From the NCBI GenBank assembly GCA_016794035.1, contig JAEUHS010000039.1, positions 1-64,000 on the forward strand: a stretch of 64,000 bases of DNA, written 5' to 3'. The translations under genes and the position numbers were made by a program. Every line of letters starts with the position of its first letter. Position 1 is the stretch's first letter. Shown piece after piece: positions 33,195 through 40,025 of this stretch. Origin of the DNA: Planctomycetota bacterium. GTDB taxonomy: Bacteria; Planctomycetota; UBA1135; UBA2386. The notes beneath the pieces were generated by a model. The model searched no databases and had not been told where the DNA came from. It worked only from the letters and a program-made list of their open reading frames with translations.

Positions 33195-34379
33195 ATGAGT
33201 GCCCGCTTCGATCCCGTTCCCGACGACAGGTTCACGTTCGGTCTGTGGACCGTCGGCAACCCCGGGCGTGACCCGTTCGGCGGCCCGGTGCGCGCGACGA
33301 TGGACCCGGACCACATCGTGCGCGGCCTCGCCAAGGTCGGCGCCTACGGCGTCAACCTGCACGACGACGACCTGATCCCGTTCGGCGCCTCGGCCCGCGA
33401 GCGCGACCGCCTCGTCGCCGCCTTCCAGCAGACGCTGCGCGACACCGGCATGGTCGTGCCGATGGCGACGACCAACCTGTTCTCGCAGCCGATCTTCAAG
33501 GACGGCGCGTTCACGGCCAACGATCCGCAGGTGCGGGCGTTCGCGCTGCAGAAGACGATGCGCGCGATCGACCTCGGCGCCGAGCTCGGGGCTGCGACCT
33601 ACGTGTTCTGGGGCGGGCGCGAAGGCACCGAGGCCGATGCGTGCCGCGATCCGCGCACCGCCTGGAACCGCATGCGCGACGCGATCGACTTCCTGTGCGG
33701 TTACGTCAAGGACCAGGGCTACGGCCTGCGGTTCGCGCTCGAGGCCAAGCCCAACGAACCGCGCGGCGACAACTACCTGCCGACGACCGGGCACATGCTG
33801 CACTTCATCAGCACGCTCGAACACCACGAGATGGTCGGCGTGAACCCCGAGGTCGCCCACGAAGTGATGTCCGGGCTGTCGTTCCCGCACGCGGTCGCGC
33901 AGGCGATGGCGTGCGACAAGCTGTTCCACATCGACCTCAACGGCCAGAAGATCGGCCGCTACGACCAGGACCTGCGCTTCGGCAGCGAGGACCAGAAGGG
34001 CGCGTTCCTGCTGATCCGGCTGCTGGAAGGCACGCTCGGCGGCAAGCGCTACGACGGACCGCGACACTTCGATGCGCACGCCTACCGCACCGAGGACGAG
34101 GCCGGCGTCTGGGCGTTCGCGCGGGGCTGCATGCGCACCTACAAGATCCTGCACGCCCGTGCCGAGGCGTTCGACCGCGACCCCGAAGTGCGGGCGCTGC
34201 TCGCCGAGCAGCCCGACGCCGCGCTCGATCCGCTGCTCGCCGCGGGCTACTCGCGCGGCAAGGCCGACGCCTTGGGCAAGCTGACGATCGACGTCGATGC
34301 CGTCGCGCGACGCGGCCTCGGCTACGAACGGCTCGACCAGCTGCTGCTCGAGCACCTGCTCGGCGTGCGGGGCGGGTGA
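33195..34379 (+). CDS. xylA: Xylose isomerase
   Basis: A 394-residue class I (actinobacterial-type, short) xylose isomerase that converts D-xylose to D-xylulose, and D-glucose to fructose. It starts [17 protein letters not shown], as in Streptomyces and Actinoplanes enzymes. The catalytic His and Asp lie in [11 protein letters not shown]. Metal-binding residues are visible in [18 protein letters not shown] (Glu), [12 protein letters not shown] (Glu, His), [16 protein letters not shown] (Asp) and [11 protein letters not shown] (Asp). The length matches the family. Its stop shares one base with the xylB start (TGATG), so the two genes form a coupled pair. No regulator or xylose transporter is nearby. 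Confidence 0.98.
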   Translation: MSARFDPVPDDRFTFGLWTVGNPGRDPFGGPVRATMDPDHIVRGLAKVGAYGVNLHDDDLIPFGASARERDRLVAAFQQTLRDTGMVVPMATTNLFSQPIFKDGAFTANDPQVRAFALQKTMRAIDLGAELGAATYVFWGGREGTEADACRDPRTAWNRMRDAIDFLCGYVKDQGYGLRFALEAKPNEPRGDNYLPTTGHMLHFISTLEHHEMVGVNPEVAHEVMSGLSFPHAVAQAMACDKLFHIDLNGQKIGRYDQDLRFGSEDQKGAFLLIRLLEGTLGGKRYDGPRHFDAHAYRTEDEAGVWAFARGCMRTYKILHARAEAFDRDPEVRALLAEQPDAALDPLLAAGYSRGKADALGKLTIDVDAVARRGLGYERLDQLLLEHLLGVRGG

Positions 34380-35830
34380 TGGCGGCGGGGGAGCTGTACC
34401 TCGGCTTCGACGTCGGCACGCAGAGCACCAAGGCGCTGGTGCTCGATGCGCGGCGCGGCGAGGTCGTCGCGCGCGCGCAGCGGCAGTATGGCCTGCTCGA
34501 AGGGCTGCCGCCGGGCCACCTCGAACAGCACCCCGACACCTGGCGCGACGCGGTCGCGGCGACGGCGCGCGAGGTGCTGGCGCAGGTCGATGGTGCGCGC
34601 ATCGCCGGCCTCGGTGTCGCGGGGCAGCAGCACGGCTGCGTCGTGCTCGACGGGCAGGATCGGGTCGTGCGGCCGGCGAAGCTCTGGTGTGACACGGCGA
34701 CCGCCGCCCAGGCGGCCCGGCTCGGCGTGCCGACCGGCTTCACGGCCAGCAAGCTGCTCTGGTTGAAGGAGAACGAACCCGAGCACTGGCGGCGCGTGCG
34801 GCGAGTCCTGCTGCCGCACGACTACGTCAACTTCGTGCTGACCGGCGCGGCAGCGATGGAGTGCGGCGACGCGTCGGGCACCGGGTGCTTCGATCCGGTC
34901 GCGCGCACGTTCGACCGCGCCGCGATGGCGGCGATCGATCCCGCGCTGGCCAACATGCTGCCGCCCCTGCGCGGTGCCGGCGAGTTCGCCGGGCGCTTGT
35001 CCGCGGCCGGCGCGACGCTGCTCGGACTCGCGGCCGGCATCCCGGTCGCCACCGGCGGCGGCGACAACATGCTGGCCGCGATCGGCGCGGGCGCGACGCG
35101 GCCCGGCGTCGTCGTCGTCAGTCTCGGCACTTCGGGCACGATCTTCACGCGCACCGACGCGCCGGTGCTCGATCCCGAAGGTCTCATCGCGCCGTTCTGC
35201 AGCAGTGACGGCGCCTGGTTGCCGTTGCTGTGCGTGATGAACTGCACCGGCGTCGCCGAGGCCGTCGTGGCGCTCACCGGTCTGGACCACGCCGCGCTGA
35301 CCGCCGCCGCGCGCGAGGTGCCACCCGGCTGCGAGGGCCTGCTGTGGCTGCCGTTCCTGACCGGCGAACGGGTCCCCGATCTGCCGGCCGCGACCGGCAC
35401 CCTGCTCGGCATGCGCCCCGGCACGCTGCACCCGGGTCATCTCTACCGCGCCGCGCTCGAAGGCACGTCGCTGAACCTCGGTGCCGGCCTCGATCGCATG
35501 TGCCAGCTCGGCATCACCGTGGCCGAAGTGCGCCTCGTCGGCGGCGGCGCCAGGAACCCGCTGTGGCGCGCGATCCTCGCGGCGGTGTTCGGCGTGCCGG
35601 TCGCAGCGCTGGTCGAGAGCGAGGCCGCCGCGCTCGGCGCCGCGCTGCAGGCGCTGTGGTCGGTGCGGCGTCGGACCGAGCCAGGGCTCGGCCTCGACCA
35701 GGTGGCAGCCCGTTTCGTGCACCTCGCCGGCGAACGCGCCGAGCCGGACGCGGCGCTGGTGGCGAGCTATCGGGACATCGCAGCGCAGTTCCAACGCGCC
35801 GTCCGGCGACAGTACCGGTGGACGTCGTGA
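34379..35830 (+). CDS. xylB: Xylulokinase
   Basis: A 483-residue FGGY-family carbohydrate kinase that phosphorylates D-xylulose to D-xylulose 5-phosphate for the pentose phosphate pathway. It begins LYLGFDVGTQSTKALVLDA (ATP/phosphate 1 motif) and has the xylulokinase substrate segment VAGQQHGCVVLD. GFTASKLLWLKENEPEHW is typical of XylB, with the catalytic Asp in GGGDNMLAAIGAG and the second FGGY signature near EVRLVGGGARNPLWRAI. The start ATG overlaps the xylA stop by one base (TGATG). Together with XylA it makes a complete route for xylose entry into central metabolism. The gene converges with the tRNA-Leu gene. Confidence 0.97.
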   Translation: MAAGELYLGFDVGTQSTKALVLDARRGEVVARAQRQYGLLEGLPPGHLEQHPDTWRDAVAATAREVLAQVDGARIAGLGVAGQQHGCVVLDGQDRVVRPAKLWCDTATAAQAARLGVPTGFTASKLLWLKENEPEHWRRVRRVLLPHDYVNFVLTGAAAMECGDASGTGCFDPVARTFDRAAMAAIDPALANMLPPLRGAGEFAGRLSAAGATLLGLAAGIPVATGGGDNMLAAIGAGATRPGVVVVSLGTSGTIFTRTDAPVLDPEGLIAPFCSSDGAWLPLLCVMNCTGVAEAVVALTGLDHAALTAAAREVPPGCEGLLWLPFLTGERVPDLPAATGTLLGMRPGTLHPGHLYRAALEGTSLNLGAGLDRMCQLGITVAEVRLVGGGARNPLWRAILAAVFGVPVAALVESEAAALGAALQALWSVRRRTEPGLGLDQVAARFVHLAGERAEPDAALVASYRDIAAQFQRAVRRQYRWTS

Positions 35831-35864
35831 GCGCGACTGCCACGCCCAGGTCGACTCGAGCAAC

Positions 35865-35951
35865 TGGTGCGAGAGCAGGGACTCGAACCCTGAAGAGCTT
35901 GCGCTCGCGGGCACCTAAAGCCCGTGCGTCTGCCAGTTCCGCCACTCTCGC
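35865..35951 (-). tRNA. tRNA-Leu, anticodon TAG, with encoded CCA
   Basis: The minus strand folds as a class II tRNA. The acceptor stem is GCGAGAG (35951-35945) pairing with CTCTCGC (35875-35869), followed by discriminator A and an encoded CCA (35867-35865). The anticodon stem CGGGC/GCCCG holds the loop TTTAGGT with anticodon TAG, which reads CUA and, by wobble, other CUN leucine codons. The long variable arm (CGAGCGCAAGCTCT) and the T loop GGTTCGAGTCC are standard for leucine tRNAs. Confidence 0.97.
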
Positions 35952-35961
35952 GCGGCCGGCA

Positions 35962-35990
35962 ACGTAACCGCCCGTCCCGGCGGCCGCCAA
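35962..35990 (-). promoter_or_regulatory. tRNA-Leu promoter-like pair
   Basis: TTGGCG (35990-35985) and TTACGT (35967-35962) on the minus strand are 17 bases apart and end ten bases before the mature tRNA 5' end. The -35 half resembles the TTGGCA form used by several genes here. Confidence 0.4.
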
Positions 35991-36057
35991 GCCCGCTTTG
36001 AGACCGGAGCCGGCTTCGGGATTCAGGCCGGGGATCGGGGTTCCGATGTCCGCGGCA

Positions 36058-36086
36058 CGGTCAGGGCGCGTAGAGGCGCCTGACCG
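36058..36086 (+). promoter_or_regulatory. Leader hairpin before the second large lipoprotein gene
   Basis: Arms 36058-36069 and 36076-36086 pair over 11 bases with one bulged G around the six-base loop GTAGAG. It ends 20 bases before ATG 36107, so the GGGA ribosome site stays outside the stem. It may be an attenuator, a 5' mRNA stabiliser or part of an operator. Confidence 0.4.
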
Positions 36087-36106
36087 CCACGCACCTGGGA
36101 CCTGCC

Positions 36107-38374
36107 ATGCACAACCTGCTCCGCCGACGCCATTGTCCTGCTCTTCTCCTGCTGGGTCTTGCCGCGTGCGGCCTCAGCGGCGAGGGCACCAGCGGTTCTG
36201 CCGGCGATCCCGGTTCTGGCGGCGGCCCCGGCGGTCCCGGCGGCATCGGCAACCCGCTCGACGTGGTGCTCGAGTTCTCGGTCACCAACGAACAGTCGAC
36301 GGCGCGCACGGAGACCGTCTGCGCGTCGGTGCCGTTCCCCGAGCACGGCTACCAGTCGACCGCCAACCTGGTGGTCAGCGGCCATCAGACCGCCTGGCTG
36401 CCGCTGCAGCAGTGGGCCGACGGCTCGCTGAAGATCGCGCAGGCGCAGTTCACCGATACGCTGGCGGCCGGCGAGACCAAGACCTACCGCGTCGCGCGCG
36501 ACGAGCCGTCGCTGACCGGCGCGTTCGTGCGCAACAACTGGGTCGCGCAGATGGGGGCGGCGCTGCAGGTCGGCGCCGAGGTCAAGGACACGTTCTCGGT
36601 CGCCTACCGCGGCTTCGCGGCCGGCGCCGGCACCGTGCTGCAGACCTCGCCGCTGGTGCAGACGACGCGCTGGCGCACCTATCATCTGCCGGTCTCCGGC
36701 CCCGGCATCGGCCGCGACTACCTGACGTCGACGTTCTACGCGACCGAGTATCGCGACATGCCGTTCGTGGTCGTCGACTGGATCCTCGGCAACGACTATC
36801 TCGGCGCCGACGTGGTGCCGCCGGGCAACACCGACCCGAACCTGCGCGCGCTCGGCGTCGCCGACGTCAAGGACGCGCGCTTCCTGTGCAAGGGCGCGTC
36901 GGCCGTGATCCCGTACCGGCCACAGTACGAGGCGATCTCCGGCCAGCAGGTGACCGGCGACGGCTTCTCGTCGTTCCAGGTCATGCAGGACACCTACATC
37001 GGCGACGCGCAGACGCGGCGCTATCGCTTCCTGCTGCGCTTCGAACCGCCGGGTGCGGTGCCGGACGAGGCGACGCTTTGGCGCGAGACGGCGTCGGCGA
37101 TCATGGAGCGTCCGATCTACGCGCTCGCGACGCAGCCGACCTGGCAGCAGACCGCAGCGGCCGGTCTGCTCGGCGGGCCGATCCGCGGACCGGCGAACGC
37201 CAACGCGCTCGCCGCAGGTGAGTACCAGAGCTGGGCCGGCGCCAACATCTTCGGCACCTGGGGGCTGCGCGGCGACGTCGCCGCCACGGCCGCGACCGGT
37301 ACGCCGCGCAACCAGGCGCTGACGCCCGACCTCGCGCACGCGATCCAGGGCCAGCATCACCGCCTGCTGCAGAAGCTCGAGCAGCTGGCCTGGGCACAGG
37401 CGATGCGGCCCTACCACCTGTGGAACCTGACCGTCGGTGCCGAGCAGAACATCCTGCTGTGGGGCGGCACGCCGCTGCTCCTGGTGCAGGGCGAGACGCT
37501 CGGCCGCCGCGGGCTGCAGGACGCCGATCCGTACCCGCAGTACCGCACGCTCAGCGCCGGCCAGCCGTGGGCGCACGGCTGGGAGCCGTTCGACCACGAG
37601 CACTTCAGCTGCGACCATGTCTTCGACTACTGGACCATCAGCGGCGATGCGTGGGCCAGGGAAGAACTGCGCCAGCTGGGCCAGAGCCTGAAGGGGCTGA
37701 TGCGGTTGCGCACCTACTACACCGCCGGCGTGCAGCCGGCGCGCGCCGAGGGCTGGTGCATGCAGGGCTTCGTCGAGTGCTACCAGGCGACCCGCGACGA
37801 GTCGCTGCGGCAGTACGCGATGCGGCGCGTCAACGAGATCGTCGACGTCGGGCGCAAGAAGAACCACCCGAGCAAGGCGATGGTGTTCCAGGCCAACTAC
37901 CCGTCGACCGGCTATCCGACCGACAACGAGTTCTTCATGCCGTGGCAGCACGGCGCGGTGCTCTACGGCTACCTCGGCGCCTACAAGGCGTGGGGCGAGC
38001 CGAAGCTGCTGCAGATCGCCTCGGACGTCGTCGACACCGTGCAGTACTCGTGGGTCACGAACGTGAACTCGAGCTACTTCGGCTTCGTCGCCAACGGTCT
38101 GCGCTACTACGTGCCGGCGACGTTCAACGGCACGCCGATCCCGGCCAACTACTGGGACAACCTGCCGTACGGCATCCACTGGGGCGACAACCCGCTCGGC
38201 GGTGCGCACACGTTCCTGATCGGCGGCCTCTATCATCTGGCGACGATGACGACCGACCTGTCGGTGCGCACGCGGGCGCTGCAGTACGGCGGCCTGCTGC
38301 TGGGCAACATGTCCGACGCCCAGCGCTGGAACAAGTGGAACTACTGCCTGCCGATCCAGTACGCGCCGCAGTGA
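36107..38374 (+). CDS. Lipoprotein resembling PcRGLX/YetA-like exo-rhamnogalacturonan lyases
   Basis: A 755-residue predicted lipoprotein with lipobox LLLLGLAACGLS (lipid Cys21) and a Gly/Ser/Pro tether. Residues about 48-130 read VCASVPFPEHGY, then LPLQQWADGSLKIAQAQF, the pattern of the RIFT-barrel domain that opens PcRGLX/YetA-like proteins (V-PFP-G...W-DGS). The middle and end are rich in Trp, Tyr and His and have helical segments with HGWEPFDHEHFSCDHVFDYW and GWCMQGFVECYQATRDE, consistent with an (alpha/alpha)6 barrel. It may bind or cleave a pectin- or uronic-acid-type polysaccharide at the cell surface, but I cannot assign catalytic residues and the family call is tentative. It lies alone between the tRNA and the amino-sugar cassette, with which it converges. 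Confidence 0.65.
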   Translation: MHNLLRRRHCPALLLLGLAACGLSGEGTSGSAGDPGSGGGPGGPGGIGNPLDVVLEFSVTNEQSTARTETVCASVPFPEHGYQSTANLVVSGHQTAWLPLQQWADGSLKIAQAQFTDTLAAGETKTYRVARDEPSLTGAFVRNNWVAQMGAALQVGAEVKDTFSVAYRGFAAGAGTVLQTSPLVQTTRWRTYHLPVSGPGIGRDYLTSTFYATEYRDMPFVVVDWILGNDYLGADVVPPGNTDPNLRALGVADVKDARFLCKGASAVIPYRPQYEAISGQQVTGDGFSSFQVMQDTYIGDAQTRRYRFLLRFEPPGAVPDEATLWRETASAIMERPIYALATQPTWQQTAAAGLLGGPIRGPANANALAAGEYQSWAGANIFGTWGLRGDVAATAATGTPRNQALTPDLAHAIQGQHHRLLQKLEQLAWAQAMRPYHLWNLTVGAEQNILLWGGTPLLLVQGETLGRRGLQDADPYPQYRTLSAGQPWAHGWEPFDHEHFSCDHVFDYWTISGDAWAREELRQLGQSLKGLMRLRTYYTAGVQPARAEGWCMQGFVECYQATRDESLRQYAMRRVNEIVDVGRKKNHPSKAMVFQANYPSTGYPTDNEFFMPWQHGAVLYGYLGAYKAWGEPKLLQIASDVVDTVQYSWVTNVNSSYFGFVANGLRYYVPATFNGTPIPANYWDNLPYGIHWGDNPLGGAHTFLIGGLYHLATMTTDLSVRTRALQYGGLLLGNMSDAQRWNKWNYCLPIQYAPQ

Positions 38375-38381
38375 GCGCGCA

Positions 38382-39005
38382 TCAGCCGTCGCCACCGCCG
38401 GCGGCGCCCGACCAGCGCACCGTGCGGCCGCAGCGGCAGCGGTGGTCGCCGATCGGCACCGTGCCGCGCACGGCCGTCGCGACCCTGCGGCCGCAGCGGC
38501 AGACCGCGCCGACGAGGCGCGCCGGATTGCCGAGCACCAGCGCGTGCGGCGGCACCGGGCGGGTGACCGTGCTGCCCATGCCGACCAGGCAGAACGCGCC
38601 CAGTTCGAGGCCGGGCCCGATCGTGCAGTTGGCGCCGATCGACGCGCCGCGGCGCACCAGCGTGCGCGGCATCGCCGCCGGTGCCTCGCTGGCCAGCAGC
38701 GCGCGAACCTCCGGGTCGGTCGCGCGCGGCGTCGGGTCGTTGGTGAACACGGTGTGCGCGGCCACCAGCACGCCGTCTTCGAGTTCGATCCCGGCGCAGA
38801 CGTAGACGCAGGCGTTCAGCTTGCAGCGGTCGCCGATGCGCACGTCGCCGGCGACGTAGGTCTTCTCGCCGACGATGCAGTCGCGGCCGATGCGGGCGCC
38901 GCCGCGGATGTGCACGCCGTCCCACACCGCGGTGCCGGCGCCGATCTGCACGTCGTGCTCGACCAGCGCGGTCGGGTGGATGCGCGGGGCGCTCGGCTCG
39001 CTCAT
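38382..39005 (-). CDS. Hexapeptide-repeat sugar N-acetyltransferase, WbpD-like
   Basis: A 207-residue left-handed beta-helix acyltransferase. Hexapeptide repeats run over about residues 8-160: VQIGAGTAVWDGVHIRGGAR, IGRDCIVGEK, VYVCAGIELEDGV, IGANCTIGPG. The catalytic-loop segment VAAHTVFTNDPTPRA is typical of WbpD/WlbB-type enzymes, which acetylate the 3-amino group of UDP-2-acetamido-3-amino sugars with acetyl-CoA. The C-terminus carries CRCG twice, 25 residues apart, a possible zinc knuckle also found in relatives. It is the last gene of the cassette, 27 bases after the Gfo/Idh gene on the same strand, matching a dehydrogenation, transamination, acetylation sequence. Confidence 0.9.
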   Translation of the reverse strand: MSEPSAPRIHPTALVEHDVQIGAGTAVWDGVHIRGGARIGRDCIVGEKTYVAGDVRIGDRCKLNACVYVCAGIELEDGVLVAAHTVFTNDPTPRATDPEVRALLASEAPAAMPRTLVRRGASIGANCTIGPGLELGAFCLVGMGSTVTRPVPPHALVLGNPARLVGAVCRCGRRVATAVRGTVPIGDHRCRCGRTVRWSGAAGGGDG

Positions 39006-39032
39006 CGCCGCATCATGCGCGGCGGCCGCGGC

Positions 39033-40025
39033 TCACGGAAGCGCAGGCAGTTCGATCCAGCGCCGCTCTGCCGCCGAACGGTAGGCGCACTCGACCGCGG
39101 TCACCGCGGCCAGCGCATCGTCGCCGTCGAGGCGGCCGGCGACGCCGTCCTGCACGCAGGCGGCGAAGTCCTCGAACTGCGCCTGGAACGCGGCCGCCTT
39201 GCGGTAGCCGCCGCCGAACGCGCGCCAGTCGGCGCCCGCCGGCTGCCAGCGCGACCGTTGCCAGCCGAGTTCGAGCACGCCGTGCGTGCCGACGAGCCGC
39301 ACGTAGTGCTCGATCGCGGGGGCCACGCTCCACGACAGGTCGATCGAGCCGAGCACGCCGGTCGCCGACTCGAACGTCACGTGCGCCGTGTCCTCGACCT
39401 CGATCGGCAGCACGCGGCGCGCGAACGCCGCCTGCACCCGGCGCAGCGGCCCGAGCAGGCAGCGCGCCAGGTCGAACGCGTGGCTGCCGTTGTCCATCAG
39501 CACGCCGCCGCCGGCGATCTCGCGGCGGCTGTTCCAGCGCGTGCTCATGTCGACGCGGGCGCAGAACGCGTTCTCGTAGCGCACCAGGTCGCCGATCTCG
39601 CCGGCGCCGAGCAGCTGCCGGGCCAGGCCGACGTCGGCGACGTAGCGGAACTTGCTGCACAGCATCAGCCGGCGGTCGGTCGCGCGCGCCGCCGCGAGCA
39701 TGTTGCGGGCCGCCGGCGTCGTCGGCGCGAGCGGCTTCTCGCACAGCACGTGCAGGCCGTTCTCGAGCAGACGGATCGCCAGCGCCTCGTGCTGGTCGGG
39801 CGGCGTCGCGAGCAGCGCGGCCGCGAGCGGCAGCCGCGCGGCGAACAGCTGGTCGAGGTCGGCGAACGTCGGCAGCTGCCAGTCGCGCGCGGCCAGCGCA
39901 CGCGCCGCGGCGCTCGGATCGACCGCCGCGACGGCGGCGATCGCCGGCACCGCGCGCAGCGCCGCCGCGTGGTCGCGCGCGATGGCGCCGCACCCGACCA
40001 CGGCGAGGCGCAGCGGCTCAGCCAC
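39033..40025 (-). CDS. Gfo/Idh/MocA-family NAD(P)-dependent sugar dehydrogenase
   Basis: A 330-residue oxidoreductase. The Rossmann motif is LRLAVVGCGAIARDHAAAL at the N-terminus. LLATPPDQHEALAIRLLENG and HVLCEKPLAPTT (the conserved EKP) follow, then GGGVLMDNGSHAFDLARCLL with the active-site Asp/His. This fits WbpB/WlbA-like enzymes that oxidise C3 of nucleotide sugars, as well as other Gfo/Idh proteins. It overlaps the preceding fusion gene by eight bases (40018-40025) and is followed by the acetyltransferase. By context it should produce the 3-keto sugar used by the aminotransferase domain of the fusion protein. Confidence 0.92.
   Translation of the reverse strand: MAEPLRLAVVGCGAIARDHAAALRAVPAIAAVAAVDPSAAARALAARDWQLPTFADLDQLFAARLPLAAALLATPPDQHEALAIRLLENGLHVLCEKPLAPTTPAARNMLAAARATDRRLMLCSKFRYVADVGLARQLLGAGEIGDLVRYENAFCARVDMSTRWNSRREIAGGGVLMDNGSHAFDLARCLLGPLRRVQAAFARRVLPIEVEDTAHVTFESATGVLGSIDLSWSVAPAIEHYVRLVGTHGVLELGWQRSRWQPAGADWRAFGGGYRKAAAFQAQFEDFAACVQDGVAGRLDGDDALAAVTAVECAYRSAAERRWIELPALP

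Noticed and set aside
31008..34355. Minus-strand frame extending the TPR kinase to 1850 codons
   Set aside because: It crosses the sigma factor gene in another frame and lies antisense to xylA. Coupling at ATGA 31007 explains the kinase start.
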